Assembly (NCBI GenBank): GCA_937885015.1
Contig: CALAAS010000049.1
Coordinates: 1-60,426, forward strand
Direction: 5' to 3'
Length of the DNA stretch: 60,426 nucleotides
Source of the DNA: an uncultured Clostridium sp.
Lineage (GTDB): Bacteria; Bacillota; Clostridia; Lachnospirales; Lachnospiraceae
Below the pieces are notes generated by a model that did not search any database, was not told the origin of the DNA, and saw only the letters and a program-made list of their open reading frames with translations. Position 1 is the stretch's first letter, and each line of letters opens with the position of its first letter. Shown here one piece after another: positions 25,139 to 33,467 of this stretch. The translations under genes were made by a program, and so were the position numbers.

Positions 25139-25836
25139 TGCTGCCTGCGGTACTGATTGGGTGTGACCCCGGCGACGGAGTGAAAAGCGCGGGTAAAGGA
25201 GGAATTATTGCTGTAACCCACCTGCATGGCAATGTCGATGATGCGGTAGCGGGTGGTGGACAGCATTTCCTTGGCCTTTTCAATGCGCACCATTTTCAGG
25301 TAATCGCTGGGGGTGCAGCCGGTTTTTTTCTTAAACCAGCTGGTGTAGTAGGTCACATTGTAATTTTCCAGAGTGGCCAGCTCGGCAATGTTGATATCCG
25401 ATGCATAATTTTCCTGCAGATAGCGCAGAGATGGCAGGCGGTACTGCTCCACAAATTTATCATAGAGGTAGTAAAACAGATACCGGAGCGAATTGCTCTG
25501 CGGATTTCCTTCCTCCACTTCCTGCTTAATCAGGGAAACCAACGGGGCAAGACGTTCATTGATTTCCAGAACACAGTTGTCCGTCAGGATCAGCAGATCG
25601 GTGGATTTAATCATTTCTGCCGGGATATTTAAAGTCAGCGCCCGGCCGGTGCATCCGAAATCATGGCTGACACCCGGCGGGACAAACCCGATAAGATTCG
25701 GTGTCAGTGTGTGCGCATGTCCGGCAAAGCGGATGAAAAAGGTCTGGTCCAGAACCAGAATCATATGCCCGTAAGGGTGAGTATGGGTTTGCAGTCCCTC
25801 GTGGGCGTAAAACGTATAGCTGGATATCAATGCCAT
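25126..25836 (-). CDS. AraC family transcriptional regulator
   Basis: A 236-aa regulator: an N-terminal cupin-like domain (THTHPYGHMILVLDQ near residue 18, GFVPPGVSHDF near 53) and a C-terminal AraC HTH pair (INIAELATLENYNVTYYTSW and IDIAMQVGYSNNSSFTRAFH, ending TPNQYRRQ). ATG 25836 is supported by AAAGGAG 8 bases upstream. It is transcribed toward the dehydrogenase genes, probably in one operon, and is divergent from the ABC transporter, so it likely activates one or both in response to the substrate. Confidence 0.92.
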   Translation of the reverse strand: MALISSYTFYAHEGLQTHTHPYGHMILVLDQTFFIRFAGHAHTLTPNLIGFVPPGVSHDFGCTGRALTLNIPAEMIKSTDLLILTDNCVLEINERLAPLVSLIKQEVEEGNPQSNSLRYLFYYLYDKFVEQYRLPSLRYLQENYASDINIAELATLENYNVTYYTSWFKKKTGCTPSDYLKMVRIEKAKEMLSTTRYRIIDIAMQVGYSNNSSFTRAFHSVAGVTPNQYRRQHLWK

Positions 25837-25883
25837 GGCGGCGGCTCCTTTCCGGCATTTGCAGCTCTTCTTTCTAAAGATTA

Positions 25884-25909
25884 GCACATTTTTTCCATTC
25901 CTAATGTGC
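25884..25909. promoter_or_regulatory. Inverted repeat in the AraC/ABC divergent region
   Basis: GCACATT (25884-25890) and AATGTGC (25903-25909), 12-bp spacer, just upstream of the AraC gene. A candidate operator only. Confidence 0.4.
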
Positions 25910-25945
25910 AGAATCTCATGCCTATCTATACATTATCTCACAATT

Positions 25946-25973
25946 TTGAAAAAGACAACGATTTTTGTAAATA
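25946..25973 (+). promoter_or_regulatory. Candidate promoter of the SsuBC-like genes
   Basis: TTGAAA (25946-25951), 16-bp spacer, TAAATA (25968-25973). A moderate match, about 113 bases ahead of the ATP-binding gene. Confidence 0.45.
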
Positions 25974-26086
25974 TTTAAAGAAAAGGGTTCTGTTCTCGAA
26001 GGAAAGGAAAACTGAAAAACGGTTGTCCGTCACATTTGTGAAAAAAAGACATATTCTACAGTAAATCATCCTCTGAGAGGTGTTTC

Positions 26087-26869
26087 ATGATTCCAAAATT
26101 GGAGGTCAGGGGCCTTGGCTATGCCTACCATACCATGGATGGAGAGACAAAGGCCCTTTCAGATATATCTTTTACGGCGGATACGGGAGAATTTTTGGCG
26201 GTTGTCGGCCCATCTGGCTGTGGTAAATCTACGCTGCTGTCCCTCATAAGCGGTTTGCTGATACCGGACGAAGGTGAAGTCCGGATTGACGGAAAAGAGC
26301 GCCGGGAAAAGTCCGGAACCATCGGCTATATGCTTCAGAAGGATCATCTGTTTGAGTGGAGGACGATTTTTGAAAATGCCGCCCTGGGACTGGAAATCCA
26401 GCACCGCCTGGATGAAAGAAGCAGGAAGCGGCTCCATGAGATGCTGCAGCTGTATGGTTTGGAAAAGTTTGAGAAGTCCAGGCCCTCGGAACTTTCGGGA
26501 GGAATGCGCCAGCGGGCGGCTCTCTGTCGTACCCTGGCCTTGGAGCCGGATCTGCTTTTGCTGGATGAACCTTTTTCGGCGCTGGATTACCAGACACGCC
26601 TGTCAGTGTGCGACGATATCAGCACCATCATCCGGAAAAATCGAAAAACGGCATTGCTGGTTACCCACGATCTGTCAGAGGCGGTCAGTGTGGCGGACCG
26701 GATTATTATCCTGTCAAAGCGGCCGGGAAGGATTCGCCGGATTCTTCCTGTCGCATTTCCGGAGGCGGCGAGTCCTCTGCAGCGGAGGAACGACCCGTCT
26801 TTTTCTTCGTATTTTAATGAAGTGTGGAATACTTTAAGGGATGACGGGACGGGAAAGGGCGGCACCTGA
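26087..26869 (+). CDS. ABC transporter ATP-binding protein (SsuB/TauB/NrtD type)
   Basis: A 260-aa ATPase: Walker A GPSGCGKST near residue 43, Q-loop MLQKDHLFEW near 83, signature LSGGMRQRAAL near 135, Walker B LLLLDEPFSALD near 155 and switch His in LLVTHDLSEA near 190. The RDH-like region fits nitrate/sulfonate/taurine/riboflavin-precursor importers. It is followed by a permease gene; no substrate-binding protein gene adjoins it. It is divergent from the AraC-dehydrogenase operon, hinting that it imports that complex's substrate. Confidence 0.92.
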   Translation: MIPKLEVRGLGYAYHTMDGETKALSDISFTADTGEFLAVVGPSGCGKSTLLSLISGLLIPDEGEVRIDGKERREKSGTIGYMLQKDHLFEWRTIFENAALGLEIQHRLDERSRKRLHEMLQLYGLEKFEKSRPSELSGGMRQRAALCRTLALEPDLLLLDEPFSALDYQTRLSVCDDISTIIRKNRKTALLVTHDLSEAVSVADRIIILSKRPGRIRRILPVAFPEAASPLQRRNDPSFSSYFNEVWNTLRDDGTGKGGT

Positions 26870-26901
26870 TGGGAAAACAGAGAGGGAAGGAGATATTTTA
26901 T

Positions 26902-27696
26902 ATGGAATTCAGAGAAACTCCGGCACAGAGGGAATTTGTCCGGACTCAGCAAAAAAAGCGGCGCCTGGTGACAGCCGGGCGCGTGACCCTGCTGATCGGC
27001 TTTCTGGTGCTGTGGGAAGCGGGGGCCAGACTGGGTTGGCTGGATGATTTCATTTTCAGCTCCCCGTCCCGGGCAGTCCTCTGCTTTGGGAAAATGGCAA
27101 AGGATGGAAGTATTGCCCGCCATACGGCGGTAACGGTGGGGGAAACGCTGCTGAGCTTTTTCCTCGTAACGGGGATTGGGATCCTGGGGGCAGTGACACT
27201 CTGGTACAGCCACGGCCTGTCCCGGATTCTGGAGCCATATCTGGTGATGCTCAACAGCCTGCCTAAGTCGGCGCTGGCGCCGATTCTTATTGTGTGGCTG
27301 GGCAGTCGGGTACGCACCATCGTGGTGGCAGCGGTTTCTGTGGCTGTCTTTGGCGCGATTCTGACTCTGCATAATGGATTCTCCCATGCGGATCCGGATC
27401 AGCTAAAGCTGATCCGTTCGCTGGGAGGAACGAGAAAAGATATTTTGAAGAAGGTACTGCTGCCGGGGGCAGTACCTCTGCTGATCAGTAATATGAAGGT
27501 AAATATCGGCCTCTGCCTGGTAGGAGTAATTATTGGAGAATTTCTGGCGGCGGATCAGGGACTTGGGTATTTGATTATCTATGGTTCCCAAGTGTTCAAA
27601 ATGGATATGGTGGTAATGAGTATTGTGATTTTATGCCTGATTTCGGCGCTTCTGTATCAGGCTATCGTCTTCCTGGAACGGCGCGTCAGCCGGTAG
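26902..27696 (+). CDS. ABC transporter permease (SsuC/TauC type)
   Basis: A 264-aa membrane protein with about six helices and the BPD_transp_1 EAA-type loop (LIRSLGGTRKDILKKVLLPGA near residue 172). ATG 26902 is preceded by AAGGAGATATTTTAT and preferred over ATG 26869, which overlaps the ATPase stop but has no good RBS. It forms the importer with the preceding ATPase. The binding protein must be encoded elsewhere or be absent. Confidence 0.9.
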   Translation: MEFRETPAQREFVRTQQKKRRLVTAGRVTLLIGFLVLWEAGARLGWLDDFIFSSPSRAVLCFGKMAKDGSIARHTAVTVGETLLSFFLVTGIGILGAVTLWYSHGLSRILEPYLVMLNSLPKSALAPILIVWLGSRVRTIVVAAVSVAVFGAILTLHNGFSHADPDQLKLIRSLGGTRKDILKKVLLPGAVPLLISNMKVNIGLCLVGVIIGEFLAADQGLGYLIIYGSQVFKMDMVVMSIVILCLISALLYQAIVFLERRVSR

Positions 27697-27731
27697 GGAA
27701 GGCTGGGACACAGGCGGAAACGCAAAACAGC

Positions 27732-27760
27732 TTGATTGGGGAAAGGGAAAAAGATATAAT
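27732..27760 (+). promoter_or_regulatory. Promoter of the MNT-HEPN pair
   Basis: TTGATT (27732-27737), 17-bp spacer, perfect TATAAT (27755-27760). Confidence 0.8.
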
Positions 27761-27804
27761 AAAAGAAACTGAAAAGCGGAAAAAGAAAGAATGAGGGAGG
27801 CCAG

Positions 27805-28122
27805 ATGGAAGATAAAAAAGAAACCCGAAACGGGGGATATAATATTCCGGAGCGGGCAGTAAGAGATATCCTGGAATTTGGGAAAAAAAACGGAGTTCAA
27901 AAGATAGTTTTGTTTGGCTCCCGGGCCAGAGGAACGAATACAGAGAGAAGTGATATTGACCTTGCGGTAAGCGGCGGCGATTTGGAAGGGTTTTATTGGG
28001 ATATAAAAGAAAAGGTTCATTCCCTCCTGATGTTTGATGTGGTCAATCTGGACGAGGGGATTTCAGAGGAACTGAGAGGGGAAATCGAGAGAGACGGGGT
28101 AACCATGTATGAAGAAGCTTGA
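27805..28122 (+). CDS. MNT-type nucleotidyltransferase antitoxin (MntA-like)
   Basis: A 105-aa minimal nucleotidyltransferase. LFGSRARGTNTERSDIDLAV holds the GSx10DxD motif (two metal Asp residues), and FDVVNLDE supplies the third acidic residue. In characterised HEPN-MNT pairs the MNT protein AMPylates a Tyr of the HEPN toxin and inactivates it. RBS GGGAGG lies 4 nt from the ATG. It overlaps the HEPN gene by 14 bases. Confidence 0.9.
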   Translation: MEDKKETRNGGYNIPERAVRDILEFGKKNGVQKIVLFGSRARGTNTERSDIDLAVSGGDLEGFYWDIKEKVHSLLMFDVVNLDEGISEELRGEIERDGVTMYEEA

Positions 28123-28519
28123 TAATTTTTCAAATTGTCTTGATGTGCTGAAACGTGCCGATTTTTCTATGGCGGATCATGATGAAATATACAGAACAGG
28201 CGTTGTGGGGCAATTTAATCTGACGTTTGAGCTGGCCTGGAAGGCGCTGCAGGCAGTGCTGCGACTCCATGGTGTTGAGGCAGCGCAGACTGGATCGCCC
28301 CGGGAAATTTTGCAGTTGGGATATAAACTGGGGGTTGTGAGCGATGAAGCTGTGTGGCTTGCCATGCTAAAAAAACGGAATACAATGGCACATATCTACG
28401 ATGAAAACGAAGTGGATGAGTTGCTGCTGCTGATTCGTGACAGCTTTATCCCGGCCTTTGCTGCGCTGCAGGCAGTGCTTTCAGAAAAACTGGCTGAGGC
28501 AGAAGACGGAGGCTTGTAA
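28109..28519 (+). CDS. HEPN-type ribonuclease toxin (HI0074/HepT-like)
   Basis: A 136-aa helical protein of the HI0074 nucleotidyltransferase-substrate-binding family. The fingerprint KKRNTMAHIYDEN near residue 91 contains Rx4HxY: Arg and His for RNase activity, and the Tyr that is AMPylated in HepT. GVVGQFNLTFELAWKAL near residue 31 is the usual HI0074 core. Overlap with mntA suggests coupled translation. Function as toxin-antitoxin, stress module or phage defence is known for the family but not shown here. Confidence 0.9.
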   Translation: MKKLDNFSNCLDVLKRADFSMADHDEIYRTGVVGQFNLTFELAWKALQAVLRLHGVEAAQTGSPREILQLGYKLGVVSDEAVWLAMLKKRNTMAHIYDENEVDELLLLIRDSFIPAFAALQAVLSEKLAEAEDGGL

Positions 28520-28543
28520 AACAGAGAACAGAAGGAGATGCTT

Positions 28544-29374
28544 ATGGTACGGAATTATACGGCTGCCCTTGTGCAGATGGATACACAGAATGATAAAGGG
28601 GAAAATATAAAGCAGGCATGCGCATGGATCGATGAGGCGGCAGCGTACGGCGCACGGCTGGTCTGTTTTCCGGAGGTGATGAACCTGATCGGACGCAATG
28701 TGGGCGAAGGAGGGGGGCGGGAATCCATTCCGGGATATACGACGGAACGACTCTGCGAAAAAGCCAGGGAGCACGGGATTTATATTCATGCGGGAAGTAT
28801 CACGGAGGCCCTGGAGGGAGAGAAACGCTCTGCTAATACCAGCGTGCTGATCTCTCCGGAGGGAGAGATCCTGGCCCGGTACAGCAAGATGCATATGTTT
28901 GATATTACACTGGCAGACGGAACGCCGTTTCAGGAGTCGGCCCGGGTAAAGCCGGGAGATTCCATTGTGACGGTGGAGACGGAGTTGGGAGTTTTTGGTT
29001 TTTCCATCTGTTACGATGTGCGGTTTCCGGAGCTGTTCCGGCTGATGGCGCTCCGGGGCGCCCAGATCTTTTTCGTTCCGGCCAGCTTTACCATGCCCAC
29101 TGGAAAGGATCATTGGGAAACGCTTCTGCGGGCCAGAGCCATTGAAAATGGCTGCTATGTCATTGCCGCTGGCCAGATCGGAACAAAGCCGGCCTATGTG
29201 GCCTACGGAAACAGCCTAGTGGCAGATCCCTGGGGAACAGTGATTGCCAGGGCGAAGGATGAGCCGGGGATTCTGTACACCCAGATTGATCTGGATTATC
29301 TGGAGAAGGTGCGCCGCCAGATCCCGTCTCTGGAGAATCGCCGGGCGGACCGGTATGAGCTGAAAGAAAAGTAA
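28544..29374 (+). CDS. Carbon-nitrogen hydrolase (nitrilase superfamily amidase)
   Basis: A 276-aa Nit1/omega-amidase-like enzyme hydrolysing an amide. The catalytic triad is visible: Glu in CFPEVMN near residue 42, Lys in RYSKMHMFD near 113 and Cys in GFSICYDVRFPELFR near 151. The segment length and RFPELFR fit the branch containing deaminated-glutathione amidase and omega-amidase. ATG 28544 has AAGGAG 7 nt upstream; ATG 28538 would be 1 nt from it. It follows the HEPN gene by 24 bases and may be co-transcribed, though there is no clear functional link. Confidence 0.92.
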   Translation: MVRNYTAALVQMDTQNDKGENIKQACAWIDEAAAYGARLVCFPEVMNLIGRNVGEGGGRESIPGYTTERLCEKAREHGIYIHAGSITEALEGEKRSANTSVLISPEGEILARYSKMHMFDITLADGTPFQESARVKPGDSIVTVETELGVFGFSICYDVRFPELFRLMALRGAQIFFVPASFTMPTGKDHWETLLRARAIENGCYVIAAGQIGTKPAYVAYGNSLVADPWGTVIARAKDEPGILYTQIDLDYLEKVRRQIPSLENRRADRYELKEK

Positions 29375-29492
29375 GGTGTAAATGGTCAATGTGACGTTGA
29401 AATGTGAATTTTTACGATTTATTTCTTTACTTTTTCAGAAAAAACAATTAAAATAAATGAGTAAATAGAATTATGTGATGCAATATGCTGAA

Positions 29493-29625
29493 TGCCGGAT
29501 TCCGGCAGCGGGAGAACCAATTTTTGGGGGTGTAATTGCGGCAGGCCGCATGCGGGGACTTCCTCCCCTAACCCGACAGCTAATCTCGTAAGCAAAGGAA
29601 GGCTCGATTTCAAGCAAAACCGAAT
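29493..29625 (+). ncRNA. ydaO/yuaA-type cyclic di-AMP riboswitch
   Basis: The diagnostic blocks appear in order: GAGAACCA (29512-29519), TTGGGGGTG, a variable GC-rich arm, a GGGG/CCCC arm, then ACCCGACAGCTAA (29571-29583) and CTCGTAAGC (29585-29593). These match the conserved core of the ydaO class. It is followed by a terminator at 29636-29666, the usual OFF-switch arrangement in which c-di-AMP binding favours termination. It precedes a sodium:solute symporter gene, consistent with c-di-AMP control of osmolyte uptake. The 5' limit is approximate. Confidence 0.94.
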
Positions 29626-29635
29626 AAAGCCTTTT

Positions 29636-29666
29636 GCCGTCCTGTTCTATGGGACGGCGATTTTTT
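29636..29666 (+). terminator. Riboswitch expression-platform terminator
   Basis: GCCGTCC/GGACGGC stem, 9-nt loop, then GATTTTTT. It lies between the c-di-AMP aptamer and the symporter start, so it should terminate when ligand is bound. Confidence 0.9.
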
Positions 29667-29741
29667 GCATCGTCCAGGCCGGAAACGGCAGAAAGGAGAC
29701 GGTACATTGCGTGTTTTGGAGAGAAATGGAGGGATTGCAGT

Positions 29742-31223
29742 ATGAGTATGGGAACGATTTTCTGGATTCTGGCGATAGTAGTCTGCGGTATTTTTCTGAT
29801 TATTTCCATGCGGGTTAAGGAGCAGGCCAATGAGAGTTTTTCTCAGTATGCCATTGGCGGCAGTTCTTTCCCCATGCTTCTGATTTTCTTTACCCAGTTT
29901 GCGACGATTATGGGAGCTGGCAATTTTATCGGCCATGCCGGGAGCGGCTATGAGCAGGGAGTAGGCTGGCTGGCTTTTATTCTGGGCGAGCAGGGTTCCA
30001 AGATTATTTTTGCGCTGGTATTTGCAGGGTTGGCAGGACATTTTACCTACAACACCATGCCGGAGATGATTGATGACCTGATTGTGCGGGATAAGATGAC
30101 AAGGGCCCTCTGCTGTATTCTCGGCACCTGCATCATGGTGGCCTGGGTGGGCGGCCAGGGGAAGGCTTTTGGGGAACTGTTCGCCATGTTTACCAATGCG
30201 GATCCCCTGCCGATTATTTTCCTGTTTTCTGCGATTTTTATTGTGTATACCGTTATGGGCGGCGTGTACAGCGTTGTGTGGACCGATCTGTTTCAGGGCA
30301 TCCTCTGCCTGGTGTTCGGCGTGATTTTTTATGTATTTGCTTTCAGCAAGGTGGATTTCAGCCTGCCTGTCCTGGGAGCGCGCCTGGCGGAAGTGGGGCG
30401 GGCGGATCTCTGGAGTTTTTCGAACCTGGATGTGATGGGAACGGTCAATAAATTTCTCACGGGCCTGGTGGGTGTTCTGGTGGCTCAGACCTACTGGCAG
30501 CGGTGCTACGCCTGCAAGACGGCAAAGACGGCCCGGGATGGCCTTCTGTACAGCGGGATTATCTGTGTGATTATGACGATGATGACGGCTCTGGTGGGGT
30601 TGATCATTATGACGCTGAATCAGGATCTGAGCGCGGGGGAGGCCATGCCCTGGTTTATGATGAACTGCACGCCTCCGCTGGTGGCGGCGGGGATTTTTAC
30701 CCTGATTCTCTGCGCCGGGATGTCCTCTGCGGATTCCTGCCTGAATTCGGCGGCTGTCCTGGTGGTAAATGACCTGATCCGTCCTTTTGGAAAGCGAACG
30801 GACAAAGAATTGATTAAGGATGCGAAAATCGCTACGCTGATCATCGGGGTTGCATCGTCGGTGGCGGCTGTGTTTGCCTCCTCGATTATATCGCTGTTCT
30901 CCAGAGCCTATTCCATGGCCGGGGCGGGGGTTGCCCCTCTTTTGTGCATCGGGTTTATCTGGAGAAAACGGCCGGGAGAGCGGTCAGAGATGAGTCACTG
31001 CAACAGCCGGGTAACGCCCTGGGGCGCCCGGGTTGGCATTGTGGTGGGTGCTGTGATTTCTCAGCTTCCATTTTTGGGGGAAAACGCTGTGCTGATTGGT
31101 CTGGTGGCTTCTTCGGCAGCCATTATCATTGTTTCCCTTCTGACCCAGAACGTGCCCATTGAACCCATGTTCCAGAGCGGGGGCGATGATCATCCGATCC
31201 CTAAGCCTCATGCAGACGATTGA
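29742..31223 (+). CDS. Sodium:solute symporter family (SSS) protein
   Basis: A 493-aa integral membrane protein with about 13 hydrophobic spans. Seen are the SSS hallmarks AIGGSSFPMLLIFFTQFAT near residue 29, YTVMGGVYSVVWTDLFQG near 167 and CAGMSSADSCLNSAAVLV near 326. Relatives carry proline, pantothenate, choline-like or sugar substrates with Na+; the solute is not clear. ATG 29742 follows GGAGGG with an 8-nt gap; earlier in-frame codons lie inside the riboswitch terminator. The c-di-AMP riboswitch suggests the solute is osmotically relevant. Confidence 0.92.
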   Translation: MSMGTIFWILAIVVCGIFLIISMRVKEQANESFSQYAIGGSSFPMLLIFFTQFATIMGAGNFIGHAGSGYEQGVGWLAFILGEQGSKIIFALVFAGLAGHFTYNTMPEMIDDLIVRDKMTRALCCILGTCIMVAWVGGQGKAFGELFAMFTNADPLPIIFLFSAIFIVYTVMGGVYSVVWTDLFQGILCLVFGVIFYVFAFSKVDFSLPVLGARLAEVGRADLWSFSNLDVMGTVNKFLTGLVGVLVAQTYWQRCYACKTAKTARDGLLYSGIICVIMTMMTALVGLIIMTLNQDLSAGEAMPWFMMNCTPPLVAAGIFTLILCAGMSSADSCLNSAAVLVVNDLIRPFGKRTDKELIKDAKIATLIIGVASSVAAVFASSIISLFSRAYSMAGAGVAPLLCIGFIWRKRPGERSEMSHCNSRVTPWGARVGIVVGAVISQLPFLGENAVLIGLVASSAAIIIVSLLTQNVPIEPMFQSGGDDHPIPKPHADD

Positions 31224-31252
31224 GTGGGAATGATAATTTAAGTGCATCTGAG

Positions 31253-31292
31253 TCCCGGAAAGCCTTGCTGATGCTTGGTTTCCGGGATTTTA
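31253..31292 (+). terminator. Terminator after the SSS symporter gene
   Basis: TCCCGGAAA/TTTCCGGGA 9-bp stem, 17-nt loop, TTTTAAT. Confidence 0.82.
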
Positions 31293-31375
31293 ATTGGCAA
31301 AAGGAATATTTAAAATTTATTCAAGAAACAGGATCGTTTAAGGGTGGATGAACGAAGAGAAAGGAGAAGATTCAG

Positions 31376-32140
31376 ATGGAAGAACGGATCAGGGTGGAGA
31401 AACGGATTGTGGAGGAGGCTGAAAAGCGGGCCGGGAATCTGATACTGGAGGATGTGTGCATTGGGGTGGGATATACGGGAGTCCGCCTGAGCGATGGTTA
31501 TGGAGGAGTGAGTTATACTTTCCGGGATTATTTAGGGCCGTCCTGTGGTGTGATACGCCGCCCGGGAACGCTTAAGGGAACGACGGCGAAGGAGGCTGTT
31601 GCCTGGATGCTCCGTGAGAACCTGGCGGAGGCATCCGTCGGGGCGGCGACAGTCAATGCTCTTTTAAACCGGGGATTCCTGCCCGGGGCCAATATTGCCA
31701 CCGAGGTATCCTGTGGAGAGGACGATGTGATTGGCATGGTGGGTTGGTTCTGCCCGCTGGTGTGGAAGTATCAGAGTGCGGGGGCATTTTATATTTTTGA
31801 GCAGAAGCCGGAGACTTGCAGTCCTTCCGGAAAGGCAAGGATTCTTGAGGCGGATCAGGCAGAGAAGTACCTTCCGGAATGCACGAAGGTAGTTCTGACA
31901 GGAACGAGCTTTATCAATAAAACAGCAGACAGCCTGCTGGCTGCCTGCCGGAATGCGAAAGAAATTATTATAGTGGGGGCCAGTACGCCCATGTGTCCTT
32001 CGGTGCTGCGGGAGTACGGCGTAACCATGCTGGCCGGAACCCAGATTACGGACGCAGACAGGATGTTTCGGATCGTGGCAGAGGGCGGGGGAGGGATGGA
32101 TCTGTCTTTGGCCTCCGAAAAGCTTTTGGAACGGTTATGA
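31376..32140 (+). CDS. DUF364 domain protein (DUF4213/DUF364, putative heavy-metal chelation fold)
   Basis: A 254-aa cytosolic protein. The N-terminal part (about 1-95; DVCIGVGYTGVRLSDGYGGV) is DUF4213-like with an enolase N-terminal-like fold, and the C-terminal part (about 110-250) is a Rossmann-like DUF364 domain (EIIIVGASTPMCPSVLREYG). Homologues occur near metal or cofactor genes, but the reaction is unknown. ATG 31376 follows AAAGGAGA. Its last 6 bases overlap the convergent glycerate kinase gene. Confidence 0.82.
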   Translation: MEERIRVEKRIVEEAEKRAGNLILEDVCIGVGYTGVRLSDGYGGVSYTFRDYLGPSCGVIRRPGTLKGTTAKEAVAWMLRENLAEASVGAATVNALLNRGFLPGANIATEVSCGEDDVIGMVGWFCPLVWKYQSAGAFYIFEQKPETCSPSGKARILEADQAEKYLPECTKVVLTGTSFINKTADSLLAACRNAKEIIIVGASTPMCPSVLREYGVTMLAGTQITDADRMFRIVAEGGGGMDLSLASEKLLERL

Positions 32141-33289
32141 AAGCGTTCTGGCAGTTTGAATCAACCGGAATACCTGTTCCGCAGCAGCTTCCAGGTTGGC
32201 GCGGGCGTTATGCGGTTCCAGTGCCTCCTCCAGGGAGCAGGGATGATGCAGGATCGGGAAAAAGGCGTCAATGCCATTCTGATTGCACAGATCAGCATCC
32301 GGGTTTACGCATCCAGCCAGGGCAATAACCGGTTTATGGAATTGTTTGGCCAGCCGGGCCACAGCGATGGGGGCTTTTCCCATGATGGTCTGGCCGTCCA
32401 AACGTCCCTCCCCGGTTACCACAAGATCTGCATCCCGGATATTATCCTTCAGCTTTGTTTCCTCCAGAATAATAGCGGCTCCGGGTTCCAGCGAAGCGTT
32501 GAGGAAGGTGTGGAACGCGTATCCGAGTCCTCCTGCGGCTCCGGAACCCGGGAAATCAGGGTCAGCTTCAGGCCTTATTTTTTTTGCAGTTCTGTCATAG
32601 TTTTTCATCCAGGCGTCCATCTGGAGCACTTGCTCCGGAGAGGCGCCTTTTTGCGGCCCGAAAATGGTGCTGCATCCGCTTGACCCAGTCAGAGGGTTCT
32701 GGATGTCGCAGGCGATACGGAAATGGCACTGGGCCAGTTCTGGTAGGGCATGGGCATCTGAGATGGAGGCGAGATGGGACAGTCCCCGGGCGCCGGAAAC
32801 GATGGGGCATCCGTCCTGATCCCAGAATTCATAACCCAACGCTGCCAGCATTCCGCATCCACCGTCATTGGTAGCGCTTCCGCCGATTCCGATGAGAAAA
32901 TACCGGCATCCGCGGTGGATGGCATCCCGGATCATCTGGCCGACGCCGAAGGTGGTGGTAACCATGGGACTGCGCAGCGTTGGGGGGACCAAAGCCAGTC
33001 CGGCGGCGGACGCTGCTTCAATGACAGCAGTCTGACGGCCGTTCAGGTCTAAAATCCCATATTCACTGATAACTGGCTCTCCTAAAGGGCCGGAAACTTC
33101 CAGCGTCCGGAACTTTCCGCCCATGGCGGCGGTAAGTGCCCGGACGGTTCCTTCGCCGCCGTCTGCCAGTGGCCGGACGGAAACCCGGGCGTCCGGAATC
33201 GCCCGCAGAATCCCGGCGCTGGCGGCATGGCCAGCCTCCAGAGAAGAGAGGCTGCCTTTGAATGAGTCAATGGCAACGGTTATTTTCAT
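32135..33289 (-). CDS. Glycerate kinase (GarK/GlxK family)
   Basis: A 384-aa kinase that phosphorylates D-glycerate, the last step of sugar diacid/glyoxylate use. The N-terminus ITVAIDSFKGSLSSLEAG is the family signature; ADGGEGTVRAL, GIGGSATNDGG near residue 136 and VTGEGRLDGQT near 286 are the conserved nucleotide and substrate loops. The start follows AAAGGAGTATCCTA. It is divergent from a CdaR-type regulator, a common pairing. Confidence 0.95.
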   Translation of the reverse strand: MKITVAIDSFKGSLSSLEAGHAASAGILRAIPDARVSVRPLADGGEGTVRALTAAMGGKFRTLEVSGPLGEPVISEYGILDLNGRQTAVIEAASAAGLALVPPTLRSPMVTTTFGVGQMIRDAIHRGCRYFLIGIGGSATNDGGCGMLAALGYEFWDQDGCPIVSGARGLSHLASISDAHALPELAQCHFRIACDIQNPLTGSSGCSTIFGPQKGASPEQVLQMDAWMKNYDRTAKKIRPEADPDFPGSGAAGGLGYAFHTFLNASLEPGAAIILEETKLKDNIRDADLVVTGEGRLDGQTIMGKAPIAVARLAKQFHKPVIALAGCVNPDADLCNQNGIDAFFPILHHPCSLEEALEPHNARANLEAAAEQVFRLIQTARTLS

Positions 33290-33339
33290 TAGGATACTCC
33301 TTTCCTAGCGCATGTAAAAATCAGAGTGTGCGTCTGTTT

Positions 33340-33356
33340 TGATTGCTTTGCAATCA
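33340..33356. promoter_or_regulatory. Palindrome near the glycerate kinase promoter
   Basis: TGATTGC-TTT-GCAATCA, a perfect 7-bp inverted repeat just downstream of a minus-strand TATACT (33362-33357). Candidate operator for the divergent CdaR-type protein. Confidence 0.5.
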
Positions 33357-33424
33357 GTATAGCATGGATACTTGGAAAACAATATGGTCTGAAAAATGAA
33401 AAAAATAGAAAAAAAAAAGAAAAA

Positions 33425-33442
33425 TATGTTATACATAACATA
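33425..33442. promoter_or_regulatory. Palindrome upstream of cdaR
   Basis: TATGTTAT-AC-ATAACATA, perfect 8-bp arms, ending 13 bases before the RBS of the regulator gene. Possible autoregulatory site. Confidence 0.45.
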
Positions 33443-33467
33443 AAAGAGTGTGTCAGGGAGGGGAAAT

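Noticed and set aside
29492..29740. Short coding frames in the symporter leader
   Set aside because: They lie across the c-di-AMP riboswitch and its terminator, which explain the sequence better.
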